Below, in pieces: positions 42,227-51,527 of a stretch of DNA of 64,000 nt. A model generated the notes under the pieces. It was not told the DNA's origin and searched no databases. It saw only the letters and a list, made by a program, of their open reading frames with translations. The DNA is from an uncultured Collinsella sp. (GTDB taxonomy: Bacteria > Actinomycetota > Coriobacteriia > Coriobacteriales > Coriobacteriaceae), in contig UPXY01000005.1 in NCBI GenBank assembly GCA_900538305.1, positions 1 to 64,000 on the forward strand, given 5' to 3'. Positions within the stretch are counted from its first letter, which is position 1. Each line of letters begins with the position of its first letter. A program made the translations under genes and the position numbers.

Positions 42227-42910
42227 ATGAGCGTTGACCATGCCAGCTGGAGCTTGCCGTTCGACAAAACGCTTGCCACGAATATGTTCCGCGCCGAGAG
42301 CGACCGGTACAACAGGAAGGTGGGCATCGTCTCGACCATTCTGCTCGGCGGACTCGCTATCGCATATATCTGCGCACTTGTGTGGTCTGCCAAAACGGGC
42401 ACCTCGCTCGACGTATCGGGCAATCCGTATCTGTACGCAGTCGTGCTCGTGGGTGTCGCCGTGCTCGCCGTGTTCGTGGCGGTGCGCCCGGGAAGCGCGA
42501 CGGCGTTCCGCAACCGCGTGGCGATTCGCCAGCTCACCAAGCAATACGGCGGACGAGGTTTCGTCGTAGAGACCGAGGAGGCGGGGCTGCGATGCCGCAT
42601 CGGAGACGATGAGCTTTCCGTTCCGTATGCTGCGATAACAAGATCCGCCATCGTGGATGGGGTGACCTGGCTCACCACGGCAGACGACCGCGATTCCTCG
42701 GTGCTCTACAACTTCATGGGAATCAACTGGGCGCTGCGCGAGACGGGCTCCCTTTCGATTCCCGTCCCCAATGAGGTGCTGGCACAGCACCGGTCGCTCG
42801 TCGCCGATGTGCTCGCGGTGGGGAAAGACCAGCGCGCAGGCCTCAAGCAAGGTAGCGCCGCCACGATGAAGCTGCTATCCGAATTCATCGGCGAGGAAGC
42901 GGAAGCATGA
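42227..42910 (+). CDS. Membrane protein of unknown function
   Basis: A 227-residue protein with two adjacent membrane helices (about residues 35-55 and 63-83) near the N terminus and a soluble 140-residue domain. The layout (VSTILLGGLAIAYICAL, later FVVETEEAGLRCRIGDDELSVPYAAI) is reminiscent of YcxB-like proteins, but this is only a weak impression. GCGAGGAGG gives a strong start at 42227. It overlaps the next gene by 4 bases, so the pair is translationally coupled. Confidence 0.7.
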   Translation: MSVDHASWSLPFDKTLATNMFRAESDRYNRKVGIVSTILLGGLAIAYICALVWSAKTGTSLDVSGNPYLYAVVLVGVAVLAVFVAVRPGSATAFRNRVAIRQLTKQYGGRGFVVETEEAGLRCRIGDDELSVPYAAITRSAIVDGVTWLTTADDRDSSVLYNFMGINWALRETGSLSIPVPNEVLAQHRSLVADVLAVGKDQRAGLKQGSAATMKLLSEFIGEEAEA

Positions 42911-43191
42911 CGGAAGCGATACTCGGGCTTCTCGGTCTGGCGGCCGTGTATGCAGTGTTTTTTCTGGGTCCAATGATTGCCGTGTACGGGGCGCGGCGCG
43001 CGCTCGCGCTCGAGCGGGGGATGATTCGCACACTGATACTGGCCTTTGTTGCCGCCTCATTCGTCCTGGCGATGTGCGGCGCCTTCTCGGCGCTCATGTT
43101 CTGGCTCGACGCGACGTGGCCGCTCGTGTTCGCGAGCATCGTCGCCGGAATCGCTTCCTATGCGATCGCGGTCGTGGCGCGGCGGTTGTGA
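42907..43191 (+). CDS. Small three-helix membrane protein
   Basis: A 94-residue hydrophobic protein with three predicted membrane helices (about residues 4-24, 37-60 and 66-90) and a basic ARRL end. It overlaps the preceding membrane protein gene by 4 bases (ATGA). No family is recognised. The two proteins are probably a functional pair. Confidence 0.65.
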   Translation: MTEAILGLLGLAAVYAVFFLGPMIAVYGARRALALERGMIRTLILAFVAASFVLAMCGAFSALMFWLDATWPLVFASIVAGIASYAIAVVARRL

Positions 43192-43365
43192 GGTCGAGGC
43201 CGAAGGTTTGACGGCGGTGACAGTGGCTGTCTTGGCGAGCGTTGTTCGATTATGGGATTTCTCGCAAGGCTCGCATGAATGCGGTGTAGGGAGATGGCGC
43301 GGCAGGCGCTCAGATGGCACAATGGTGCGTCGGATAACCTGACGTAAACGCGAGGGGGACGTGCT

Positions 43366-44283
43366 ATGGCAGACGCAGAGGAGCTGTATTCGCTCGACGG
43401 AACTATCAGAGGCGCCGCGCCTGGCGGCATCGAAGAGGTCGAGGGTCGCATCGAGCGGCGCATTGCCTATTTCGAGCAACATGCGCCGATCCCGGTCGAG
43501 GTTCCTGCGACACCCGGCCCTGCTGGCCATGAGACGTTCGGCTGGATCGATTTCGGTCACCTGCCCAACACGCGCGATCTGGGCGGTCTCGTGGGCGCGG
43601 ACGGGCGCACCGTCAAACGCGGCCTCTTGCTGCGCTCCGGCGCGCTTGGCTTCGGCAGCGACGAGGACCTCAGCCGCTTGCGCGACGAATACCATCTGAA
43701 CCTCGTCGTCGACCTGCGCAACGTCGAGGAGCTTATCGAGATTCCCGATCCCATGGACGCCTTTCCCGGGGCACGCTACGTGCACGCCGATATCCTTGCT
43801 CGCAGCGTCGAGGGCATCACGCAGGAGAAGGCGACGCGCGACAAGGTCATGCGCGAGCGCCGCGAGTTCGAGCGCGCTATGCGTGAAGACCAGGGCGACG
43901 GCATGGAGGTCATGTATCGCTACCTGCTGTTGAGCGAATCGGGCATGCTGGGTTACGGACGGCTCTTCCGCGAGATTCTCGAGCTCGACCACGGTTCCGC
44001 GCTCTGGCACTGCTCGGTGGGGCGCGACCGCTGCGGTATCGCGTCGGTGCTCGTGGAGACGGCGCTCGGCGTTTCCTGGGAAGATATCGAGTCCGATTAC
44101 CTCGCGACGAACATTTTCGCGAGCGATGAGCAGTCGTTCTCGTACCCGGCCGTCATGCGCGCGCTCTACGCCGCCCGCGATGGTGTGGTGGAGCAGTACG
44201 GCAGCCTCATGGGCTACATCAACGCTGCGCTCGGGATCACCCCTACCGAGGTCGAGGAGCTGCGCGCTCGGTATCTGGCGTAG
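43366..44283 (+). CDS. Tyrosine-protein phosphatase (Y_phosphatase3 type)
   Basis: A 305-residue phosphatase of the DSP-like family that includes mycobacterial PtpB. IDFGHLPNTRDLGGL begins the domain, LLRSGALGF and VVDLRNVEE follow, and the active-site P-loop is HCSVGRDRCG (Cys-x5-Arg). A helical insertion (residues about 150-185) lies before the P-loop, as in PtpB-like lids. Possible substrates are phosphotyrosine proteins or phosphoinositides. The first 60 residues are a charged extension. It ends just before the 34-bp palindrome at 44337. Confidence 0.9.
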   Translation: MADAEELYSLDGTIRGAAPGGIEEVEGRIERRIAYFEQHAPIPVEVPATPGPAGHETFGWIDFGHLPNTRDLGGLVGADGRTVKRGLLLRSGALGFGSDEDLSRLRDEYHLNLVVDLRNVEELIEIPDPMDAFPGARYVHADILARSVEGITQEKATRDKVMRERREFERAMREDQGDGMEVMYRYLLLSESGMLGYGRLFREILELDHGSALWHCSVGRDRCGIASVLVETALGVSWEDIESDYLATNIFASDEQSFSYPAVMRALYAARDGVVEQYGSLMGYINAALGITPTEVEELRARYLA

Positions 44284-44336
44284 GGTCATTGCCGCCGTTC
44301 CGTTTCCGCCTCCTTTTGTTGAGTTGTCCTCTACGT

Positions 44337-44407
44337 CACTGCGTCGACATATTTCGACACTTTTTTGCTTTGGAAGCGGAAAAGTGTCGAAATATGTCGA
44401 CGCAGTG
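44337..44407. repeat. 34-bp palindrome, AAAGTGTC family
   Basis: The arms 44337-44370 and 44374-44407 are complementary at 32 of 34 positions with a 3-base loop. The right arm contains GGAAAAGTGTCGAAATATGT. It lies between convergent genes and should terminate transcription in both directions. Confidence 0.85.
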
Positions 44408-44465
44408 CATGCGCTCCGACAGGGCGAACGGCTGAGTAACGGTGAGGGGAACGGCCGGCTCGCGG

Positions 44466-45299
44466 TCAGGCGCGCAGAAAGACGAGCCTCGAGGCACGCC
44501 CGTTTTGGTCGGAGAGCTCGGGCGCGAAGCGATAGCCCACGTTGAAGGCAGTGAGCTCGGCAGCGTCCGCGCAGCTGCGCTCCGCCATCCAGCGCACCAT
44601 GGAGCCGCGTGCGATCTTCGATGCTGTCGCCCGCTGCACGGGCTTGCCGTCGCGGAGCTCTTCTCCAAAGATGCAGGTAACGACCTGCGTGTCCGAGCTC
44701 AAGTGCGGCAGCACCGCCTTGGCGTACTCGACGCTCGCGAGGTTCACCACCGTCTGCCCGCCATTGGGGACGGGGGCTATTGGCTGGTGCGCGGTGATCG
44801 TCCGCGCGATGCGGTCGCCCCAAAACGCATAGAGGTCGCGCGCTCCGTCGACAGCAAGCCGCGCGCCCATCTCCAAGCGATAGGGCTCGATGGCGTCGAA
44901 CGGCCGCGCGCACCCATAGAAGCCGGACACGATCCACAGATGCTCCTGCAGCCAGGTGAGCGCGTCGAGGTCGAGCACCTCGGGAGCAAGGCTTCGGTAC
45001 TGGATGCCCACGTAGGAGAAGACGGCGGGGGAGACGAGCGGCGCGATGGCGGGATCGTCGAGAGCGGCCTCATCGCGCACGGCTTCGAAGCGGTCGAGCA
45101 GCTCCATGTTCTGGGCAAGCAGGGCGTCGTTCACGTTCCAAAGCCTGCGGAGCCCTTCCGCGCCTTCGTTTCGCTCGATGCGCCGGAGCTCGCGGAAGAG
45201 TTGCTCCGTTTGCTCGGGAAACGGCGGGATACCGCGTGGTGCGAACGAATCGCGCGCGACGCGCATCTGCTTGGCGGGAGAGATGATGACCTGGAGCAT
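44466..45299 (-). CDS. yaaA: YaaA family peroxide-stress protein (UPF0246)
   Basis: A 277-residue YaaA/DUF328 protein. It starts MLQVIISPAKQM, the family opening, and retains GLRRLWNVNDALLAQN, LWIVSGFYGCARPFDAIEPYRLEMG, YAFWGDRIA and VVNLASVEYAKAV. YaaA lowers intracellular iron-driven damage after peroxide stress in E. coli and binds DNA structures. Length is slightly above the E. coli 258. The start at 45299 excludes a 28-residue extension with no family match. Confidence 0.92.
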   Translation of the reverse strand: MLQVIISPAKQMRVARDSFAPRGIPPFPEQTEQLFRELRRIERNEGAEGLRRLWNVNDALLAQNMELLDRFEAVRDEAALDDPAIAPLVSPAVFSYVGIQYRSLAPEVLDLDALTWLQEHLWIVSGFYGCARPFDAIEPYRLEMGARLAVDGARDLYAFWGDRIARTITAHQPIAPVPNGGQTVVNLASVEYAKAVLPHLSSDTQVVTCIFGEELRDGKPVQRATASKIARGSMVRWMAERSCADAAELTAFNVGYRFAPELSDQNGRASRLVFLRA

Positions 45300-45552
45300 A
45301 ACGTTCTTTCGATGAGTCGATAGGTCGAATCGGGGGGGCATGGCGTTGCTAGACCCGAGTCCGATTGTCTCATAGTGAGCCACATGGATCAGCCGAAAGA
45401 GACGGCTCCTTTTGGCTGATGCTCTAAATGACTCAAAACGACCCCGTCCCCAAATGAGTCACCGTGGGGCGTTGTGGAACAGTTTCCATAGCATCGACCG
45501 TTCGCCGAATGGTGAACGGTGAACGGTGACACGTCTGCCGTGAACGGTATTT

Positions 45553-45568
45553 TTGGAAACGTTTCATT
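45553..45568. promoter_or_regulatory. LacI-type operator, distal copy
   Basis: TTGGAAACGTTTCATT is a one-sided match of the perfect operator 55 bases downstream. The spacing (about five helical turns) suits looping by a LacI-family tetramer or cooperative binding. Confidence 0.6.
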
Positions 45569-45607
45569 CCAAAGTTTTACAAGCGTGCAATAATGCAAAT
45601 GGAAGAG

Positions 45608-45625
45608 ATTGGAAACGTTTCCAAT
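45608..45625. promoter_or_regulatory. LacI-type operator, perfect 18-bp palindrome
   Basis: ATTGGAAACGTTTCCAAT is an exact palindrome centred on the CG typical of LacI/CcpA-family sites, 31 bases before the solute-binding protein start. The likely binder is the LacI-family protein encoded in the same operon. Confidence 0.8.
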
Positions 45626-45655
45626 TTCAGATGACAACGTGAGGAGGAAGTCATC

Positions 45656-47014
45656 ATGCTTAATCGTCGTCAGTTCATCACGGCCGGTCTCGGTGCCACG
45701 GCAAGCGTTGCTGCGTTGGCTGGTTGCTCGGGTGGCGGCACCTCTGCGGGCGGCTCCGGCAGCGCTCCCGCGAGTGGCACGGGCAAGGTTTACTACCTGA
45801 ACTTCAAGCCCGAGCAGGATCCCCAGTGGCAGGAGCTCGCCAAGGTCTACACCGAGGAGACGGGCGTCGAGGTAACCGTCAGCACCGCCGCTTCCGGTCA
45901 GTACGAGACCACCCTCAAGTCCGAGATGGCCAAGACCGACGCGCCGACCCTCTTCCAGGTGAACGGCCCTGTGGGTCTCGCCAACTGGGTCGACTACTGC
46001 TACGACCTCGATGGCACGGACGTCATGAGCACCCTCACCAACGACGCCTACGCGCTTAAGGGCGAGGACGACAAGACGAAGGGCGTCGCCTACGTCATCG
46101 AGTCTTACGGCATCATCTACAACAAGGATCTGCTCGAGCAGTCCGGCCACACCGCGGACGAAATCACCAACTTCGAGGGTCTGAAGGCCGTCGTCGAGGA
46201 CATCACTGCCCGCAAGGACGAGCTCGGCTTCTCCGCCTTCACCTCCGCCGGTATGGACTCCAGCTCCGACTGGCGCTTCAAGACCCACCTGGCGAACCTG
46301 CCCATCTATTATGAGTACAAGGAGAGGGGTATCGACTCCACGGATGCTATCGAGGGCCTCTATCTCGATAACTACCGCCAGATCTGGGATCTCTACATCA
46401 ACAACGCGACGTGCGAGCCGACCCTGCTCTCCACGAAGACCGCCGACGACGCCACCGCCGAGTTCACGACCGGCCAGGCCGTCTTCTATCAGAACGGCAC
46501 CTGGGAGTATGCGAACGTCGTCGCCGAGGGCAGCGTCGTGAATGACGACAACCTCGGCCTCCTGCCGATCTACATCGGCGTCGAGGGCGAAGAGGACCAG
46601 GGCATCTGCACGGGCTCCGAGAACTACTGGTGCGTGAACAAGAACGCCTCCGAGGACGACATCAAGGCGACGCTCGACTTCATCAACTGGTGCGTGACCT
46701 CCGAGACTGGCACGACCGCCATGTGCGGCTCCGAGGGCGCCATGCCTTCCGGTGAGGCCGGCATGGGCTTCGTGATTCCGTTCGAGGGCAACCAGCCGTC
46801 CAACAACGTCCTGAACAAGCTCGCGGACGAGATTAACGCCGAGAAGACCCCGGTCTCCTGGAACTTCTCCACCATGCCTTCCGAGGAGTGGAAGAACGGC
46901 GTCGGCTCCGCGCTCACCACGTACGCGGCCGATCAGACCGATGGCAACTGGGACGGCGTCGTGACCGCGTTCGTCGATGGTTGGGCGACCGAGGCCGCCG
47001 CTTCCAAGGCGTAA
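45656..47014 (+). CDS. Lipoprotein sugar-binding protein of ABC importer
   Basis: A 452-residue family 1 extracellular solute-binding protein. The signal has a twin-arginine pair (NRRQFI), a hydrophobic stretch, and a lipobox LAGC (Cys about 24), followed by a Gly/Ser linker. The mature fold opens VYYLNFKPEQDPQWQELAKVYTEETG, typical of maltose/maltodextrin-type binding proteins. The operon context (MalQ, LacI, ATPase) points to alpha-glucans. GAGGAGG precedes the start. A strong stem-loop follows the gene, which would favour its higher expression over the permeases. Confidence 0.93.
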   Translation: MLNRRQFITAGLGATASVAALAGCSGGGTSAGGSGSAPASGTGKVYYLNFKPEQDPQWQELAKVYTEETGVEVTVSTAASGQYETTLKSEMAKTDAPTLFQVNGPVGLANWVDYCYDLDGTDVMSTLTNDAYALKGEDDKTKGVAYVIESYGIIYNKDLLEQSGHTADEITNFEGLKAVVEDITARKDELGFSAFTSAGMDSSSDWRFKTHLANLPIYYEYKERGIDSTDAIEGLYLDNYRQIWDLYINNATCEPTLLSTKTADDATAEFTTGQAVFYQNGTWEYANVVAEGSVVNDDNLGLLPIYIGVEGEEDQGICTGSENYWCVNKNASEDDIKATLDFINWCVTSETGTTAMCGSEGAMPSGEAGMGFVIPFEGNQPSNNVLNKLADEINAEKTPVSWNFSTMPSEEWKNGVGSALTTYAADQTDGNWDGVVTAFVDGWATEAAASKA

Positions 47015-47067
47015 GCATCCCGCAGCTCGACGAGGGCTCGCCCCGTCGGATCTGTTGAACCCCTAAG

Positions 47068-47107
47068 GTCGGCGGGCGGGTTTCCAACCCGTCCGCCGTC
47101 GTTTTTT
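47068..47107 (+). terminator. Intra-operon stem-loop with T-run
   Basis: CGGCGGGCGGGTT pairs with AACCCGTCCGCCG (one G-T), followed by GTTTTTTG. It lies between the binding-protein and first permease genes and is probably an attenuator or mRNA-stabilising structure that partially stops transcription. Confidence 0.8.
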
Positions 47108-47123
47108 GCAAGGGAGGTTAGCT

Positions 47124-47966
47124 ATGGAGAAAACCATCCGCAAGTACTGGCCAGTCTTTCTGGTGCCCACACTCGCGGCGTTCGTCATCGGCTTCATTGT
47201 GCCGTTCATCATGGGCGTGTGGCTGTCGTTCTGCGACTTCACCACCGTGGTCGATGCCGAATTCAACGGCATCACGAACTATGTGCGCGCCCTTCAGGAC
47301 ACCGTCTTCCAGCATGCGTTCTGGTTCACGGCGCTCTTCGCGGTCGTATCGCTTCTGGTGATCAACGTCATCGCCTTCGCGCTCGCACTTGCGCTCACGC
47401 AGAAGATGCGCGGCACCAACCTCTTCCGCACCATCTTCTTCATGCCGAACCTCATCGGCGGCATCGTGCTCGGCTATATCTGGCAGCTTATCTTTAACGG
47501 CATCCTCGCCCAGTACAGCCAGGCGATTAACCTGAACGAATGGTACGGCTTCGCCGGTCTCGTCATCCTCGTGGCATGGCAGCAGATCGGCTACATGATG
47601 ATCGTCTACATCGCCGGTCTTCAGTCCATCCCCACCGATGTCCTCGAGGCCGCCGAGGTCGACGGCGCAGGCCCCTGGCAGCGCTTGAAAAGCGTCATCA
47701 TCCCCATGATGATGCCCTCGATCACCATCTGCACGTTCCTCTCGATCACCAACGGCTTCAAGCTCTTCGACCAGAACCTCTCGCTCACCGCGGGCGAGCC
47801 GTCGAAGATGTCCGAGCTTTTGGCGCTCAACATCTATAACACGTTCTACGGCCGCGTGGGCTGGGAGGGTGTCGGCCAGGCGAAGGCGGTCATCTTCTGT
47901 CTCGTCGTCGTGGCGATCGGCCTTATCCAGCTGCGCGTGACGCGCTCGAGGGAGGTGCAGGCATAA
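47124..47966 (+). CDS. ABC sugar importer permease, MalF type
   Basis: A 280-residue permease with six membrane helices. The EAA loop that docks the ATPase is seen as DVLEAAEVDGAGPWQRLKSVIIPMM. The first helix begins WPVFLVPTLAAFVIGFIVPF. AGGGAGGT precedes the ATG at 47124. Its stop abuts the next start codon directly. It should pair with the following permease. Confidence 0.93.
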   Translation: MEKTIRKYWPVFLVPTLAAFVIGFIVPFIMGVWLSFCDFTTVVDAEFNGITNYVRALQDTVFQHAFWFTALFAVVSLLVINVIAFALALALTQKMRGTNLFRTIFFMPNLIGGIVLGYIWQLIFNGILAQYSQAINLNEWYGFAGLVILVAWQQIGYMMIVYIAGLQSIPTDVLEAAEVDGAGPWQRLKSVIIPMMMPSITICTFLSITNGFKLFDQNLSLTAGEPSKMSELLALNIYNTFYGRVGWEGVGQAKAVIFCLVVVAIGLIQLRVTRSREVQA

Positions 47967-48803
47967 ATGAAGCAGAAGAAGCTTTTGAGCATCATCGGGA
48001 CCGTGTTCTTCACCATCCTGTGCTTCACCTGGGTGCTGCCTGTGCTCATCGTGCTCATGGACTCGTTCAAGAGCCGTACGTTCATCAGCTTGCAGCCGTT
48101 TAACTTCCCCACGGAGCTGACGTTCGTGGGGTTCGAGAACTACATGCAGGCCATCGATTACTACGGATTCCTCGACGCCGTGGGCTGGACGGTCTTCATC
48201 ACCGTGGGCTCCGTCCTCGTGATCCTCATCTGCTGCTCGATGTGCGCATGGTTCATCACGCGCGTGGCGAACCGCTTCACGAAGGGCGTGTACCTTCTGT
48301 GCGTGCTCTCCATGGTCGTGCCGTTCCAGATGGTCATGTTCACGCTCTCGCTCGTGGCTGACCGTCTGGGTCTCTCCACGCCTTGGGGCATCATCATCGT
48401 GTACCTGGGCTTCGGCGCGGGGCTCGCAGTCTTCATGTTCTGCGGCTTCGTGAAGTCCATCCCAATCGAGATCGAGGAGGCGGCGCTCATCGACGGGTGC
48501 TCGCCCATCCGCACGTTCTTCAACGTGGTGCTGCCCATCATGAAGCCCACCTACATCTCGGTGGCGATTCTGCAGGCCATGTGGATCTGGAACGACTTCC
48601 TGCTGCCGTACCTCGTGCTCGATACCACCGAGTACAAGACGATCTCCATCGTGATTCAGTTCATGAAGGGGTCGTACGGCCGCGTGGACATGGGCGCCAT
48701 CATGGCGGCGCTCATCATGGCGGTCATCCCGGTCGTCATCTTCTACCTGCTGTGCCAGAAGCACATCATCAAGGGTGTCGCTGCCGGCGCGGTGAAGGGC
48801 TAG
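47967..48803 (+). CDS. ABC sugar importer permease, MalG type
   Basis: A 278-residue permease with six helices and EAA loop EIEEAALIDGCSPIRTFFNVVLPIMKP. It starts immediately after the preceding stop, with the ribosome binding site GGGAGG inside the upstream gene. Together the two permeases and the ATPase at 51.5 kb make the transport core. The C terminus ends GVAAGAVKG, as in MalG homologues. Confidence 0.93.
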   Translation: MKQKKLLSIIGTVFFTILCFTWVLPVLIVLMDSFKSRTFISLQPFNFPTELTFVGFENYMQAIDYYGFLDAVGWTVFITVGSVLVILICCSMCAWFITRVANRFTKGVYLLCVLSMVVPFQMVMFTLSLVADRLGLSTPWGIIIVYLGFGAGLAVFMFCGFVKSIPIEIEEAALIDGCSPIRTFFNVVLPIMKPTYISVAILQAMWIWNDFLLPYLVLDTTEYKTISIVIQFMKGSYGRVDMGAIMAALIMAVIPVVIFYLLCQKHIIKGVAAGAVKG

Positions 48804-48836
48804 GTTACCGGGCGAGCGGTTAAGGCGAGGCGCATC

Positions 48837-49865
48837 ATGGACATCCGCGACATAGCACGGCTTTCGGGCTATAGCCTGGGGACGGTCTCGCGCGTGCTCA
48901 ACGGTCATCCCAATGTGAGCGAGCGCGCGCGGGAGCGGGTGCTTTCGGTTGTCGAAGAGGTCGGCTACGAGCCCAACTCGAACGCGCGTTACCTCAAGAT
49001 GCAGTCGCACCTGTCGATCGCCGTCTTCGTGAAGGGCTCGCGGAACATGCTCTTCGCCGACATCCTCGAGCGGGTGCAGGCGCTTTTGCGCGAGGCGGAA
49101 GAGCAGCCGGACGTGGTGTACCTTGGCGAAGACGATAACGAGGTCGAGGCCGCGCTTCGCTACGAGCGCCTGCGGCACCCCAAGGGCATCGTGTTTTTGG
49201 GCGGCGACCCGGCCTACTTCAAGGCGGCGTTCAGCCATATCAGCGTGCCGGCGGTGCTCGTCACGAACACGGCGGCGGGGCTTGGCTTCAAGAACCTGTC
49301 GAGCGTGTCGACGAACGACGTCGCTGCCGCGCGCGAGCTCATGGAGTACCTGTACGGCGCCGGGCACCGCAGGATCGGCATCATCGGCGGCGAGCGGTCG
49401 CTCTCTCAGGTGGGCGGCAGGCGCCTGCATGGTGCCGAGGAGGCGCTGCGCGCGCACGGGATCGAGTTCGATTACGAGCGAGATTTCGAGCCGTGCCACT
49501 TCTCCATGGAGGAGGGCTACGACGCAGCGGTACGCCTCATCATGCGCGCGCCAGATCTCACCGCCGTCTTCGCCCTCGGCGATGCCATCGCGATCGGGGC
49601 TATGCGCGCGGTGTTCGACATGGGGATGCGCATCCCCGAGGACATCTCCATCGCGGGTTTCGACGGCCTTGCGGCCGGGCAGTTCAGCGTACCGCGCCTC
49701 ACGACGATCAGGCAGGACACGCGCCTGCTGGCATCGCGGAGCGTCGAGGCGCTCCTCGCGGCGCTCGCCGGTGAGGAACAGCCCGTGCGGGAGATGGTCT
49801 CGCATCAGCTGCTCAATCGCGAGAGCGTGCGAGCGGTCGAACAAGAACCTTGCCGAGTCGCATAA
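48837..49865 (+). CDS. LacI-family transcriptional repressor
   Basis: A 342-residue repressor. The helix-turn-helix is MDIRDIARLSGYSLGTVSRVLNGHPNVSERARERV at residues 1-35, with the hinge helix NSNARYLKMQ. The periplasmic-binding-like domain contains FLGGDPAYF, AGHRRIGIIGGE and SIAGFDGL. It lies inside the ABC operon and should bind the TTGGAAACGTTTCC operators at its head, releasing them on a maltodextrin-type effector. This makes the operon autoregulated. The HTH starts at residue 1 without an extension. Confidence 0.93.
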   Translation: MDIRDIARLSGYSLGTVSRVLNGHPNVSERARERVLSVVEEVGYEPNSNARYLKMQSHLSIAVFVKGSRNMLFADILERVQALLREAEEQPDVVYLGEDDNEVEAALRYERLRHPKGIVFLGGDPAYFKAAFSHISVPAVLVTNTAAGLGFKNLSSVSTNDVAAARELMEYLYGAGHRRIGIIGGERSLSQVGGRRLHGAEEALRAHGIEFDYERDFEPCHFSMEEGYDAAVRLIMRAPDLTAVFALGDAIAIGAMRAVFDMGMRIPEDISIAGFDGLAAGQFSVPRLTTIRQDTRLLASRSVEALLAALAGEEQPVREMVSHQLLNRESVRAVEQEPCRVA

Positions 49866-49957
49866 GCGTGGCGGCGTCTTTGTCGCGGCGCGTGACCGGT
49901 GGGTAGAGAGCGGAAGCCCGGTGTCGCCGGGAGTTCCGCATTGAGAGGAGGAGAAGC

Positions 49958-51451
49958 ATGAGAAGCGCCGGCATCTTGATGCCTGTTACCGCGCTGCCCT
50001 CGCCTTGGGGCGTGGGCACGCTCGGTGCCGAGGCGCGCTCCTTCATAGATTTCCTCGTTGCGTCCGGGCAATCGATCTGGCAGCTGCTGCCGATCTGCCC
50101 TACGAGCTACGGCGACTCGCCGTATCAGTCGTGCTCGTCGTTCGCAGGCAATCCCTATCTCATCGATCTCGATGACTTGTGTGACGAGGGATTGCTCGAG
50201 CCCGATGAGTACCAGACGATCGCGTGGGGGAGCGACCCTGCGTGCGTCGATTACGGCCTGCTGTACGAGCAGCGTTTCGGCGTGCTTCGCCATGCCGTGC
50301 GGCGTCTGCTCGATGCGCGCCGCGACGAGTTCGAAGAGTTCTGCGCGCGCGAGCACGCATGGCTCGAAGACTACGCGCTCTTCATGGCCATCAAGGGCGC
50401 GTGCGGCGGCGAGGCGCTCGGCGCATGGGACGAGCCGCTGCGTTTGCGCGACCCCGAGGCGCTCGCCGCGGCATCGGCTGAGCTCACGGACGAGGTACTC
50501 TTCTGGAAGGGCGTGCAGTGCCTGTTCTTCAACCAGTGGGAGCGTCTGCGTGCCTATGCGCACGAGCGGGGCATCCGTCTCATGGGCGACATGCCCATCT
50601 ACGTGGCCGAGGACAGCGCCGACCTATGGGCGCACCCCGACCAGTTCCAGCTCGACGACGACCTGCGGCCCATCGAGGTGGCCGGTTGCCCGCCCGACGG
50701 CTTCTCTGCCACGGGCCAGCTCTGGGGAAACCCGCTCTTCGCGTGGGACGAGATGGCCGAGGACGGCTTCAGCTGGTGGATCGAGCGGATCCGCTTCCAG
50801 CTCGGTCTATACGATATCCTGCGCATCGATCATTTCCGCGGCTTCGACTCTTACTTCGCGATTCCTGCAGGCGCCGACACGGCGGCGGGCGGGCGCTGGC
50901 GCGAGGGACCGGGCACGGCGTTTTTCGATACGATTGAGCGCGAGCTTGGGCAGTGTCCCATCGTTGCCGAGGACCTGGGGTTCCTTACACCCTCGGTGTA
51001 CGAGCTCCTGGAGTACACGGGCTGTCCCGGCATGAAGGTGCTGCAGTTCGCCTTCGATAGTCGTGACGGCGGCGGCAGGGTATACCAGCCGCACAACTTC
51101 GTTAAGAACTGCGTTGCCTATGTGGGCACGCACGACAACGACACGGCGCTCGGCTGGCTCGAGACGGCCGATCCCGGCGACGTCGAGCTCGCCCGTGCCT
51201 ACCTGCACCTCGATGAACGTGAGGGCGAGGGCTGGGGCATGATGCGCGCCATCTGGTCGAGCGTGGCCGACACGGCGATCGTCATGATGCAGGATCTGCT
51301 CGAGTTGGGGAGCGAGGCGCGCATCAACACGCCCTCGACCCTTGGTGGTAATTGGTGTTGGCGCGCGTTGCCGGGCTTTGCGAGCGAGGAGCTCGCGAGC
51401 CGTCTGCACCGCCAGATGGAACTCTACGAGCGGCTGCCCGAGCGGGGCTAG
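49958..51451 (+). CDS. malQ: 4-alpha-glucanotransferase
   Basis: A 497-residue GH77 amylomaltase, which disproportionates maltodextrins. It opens RSAGILMPVTALPSPWGVGTLG. The GH77 core residues are seen in MGDMPIYVAEDSADLWAHP (near the acceptor site), the catalytic nucleophile in LRIDHFRGF (Asp of RIDHFRG), the acid/base Glu in IVAEDLG and the transition-state Asp in GTHDNDT. Length is typical of the bacterial short form. GAGAGGAGGAG precedes the start. A small hairpin (CCCGG/CCGGG) lies in the 92-base gap after lacI. Confidence 0.96.
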   Translation: MRSAGILMPVTALPSPWGVGTLGAEARSFIDFLVASGQSIWQLLPICPTSYGDSPYQSCSSFAGNPYLIDLDDLCDEGLLEPDEYQTIAWGSDPACVDYGLLYEQRFGVLRHAVRRLLDARRDEFEEFCAREHAWLEDYALFMAIKGACGGEALGAWDEPLRLRDPEALAAASAELTDEVLFWKGVQCLFFNQWERLRAYAHERGIRLMGDMPIYVAEDSADLWAHPDQFQLDDDLRPIEVAGCPPDGFSATGQLWGNPLFAWDEMAEDGFSWWIERIRFQLGLYDILRIDHFRGFDSYFAIPAGADTAAGGRWREGPGTAFFDTIERELGQCPIVAEDLGFLTPSVYELLEYTGCPGMKVLQFAFDSRDGGGRVYQPHNFVKNCVAYVGTHDNDTALGWLETADPGDVELARAYLHLDEREGEGWGMMRAIWSSVADTAIVMMQDLLELGSEARINTPSTLGGNWCWRALPGFASEELASRLHRQMELYERLPERG

Positions 51452-51527
51452 GCGCTCATGCAAGCACGGCGCGGTGCTCCCCGGAGTTGCTGCGCAGAGA
51501 CGAATGGTCTTTGAGGAGGAAGAGATC

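Larger units (their letters stand above)
45300..45655. other. Regulatory region upstream of the maltodextrin operon
   Basis: About 355 bases. A 12-bp imperfect stem occurs near 45383-45421 (ATCAGCCGAAAG with CTTTTGGCTGAT). GTGAACGGT is repeated several times at 45510-45550. Two LacI-type operators lie at 45553 and 45608. No gene is seen. Confidence 0.5.

Noticed and set aside
47118..49844. 908-codon minus-strand frame over the permeases and lacI
   Set aside because: Crosses three well-supported plus-strand genes and consists of His/Asp/Glu/Arg-rich shadow sequence.
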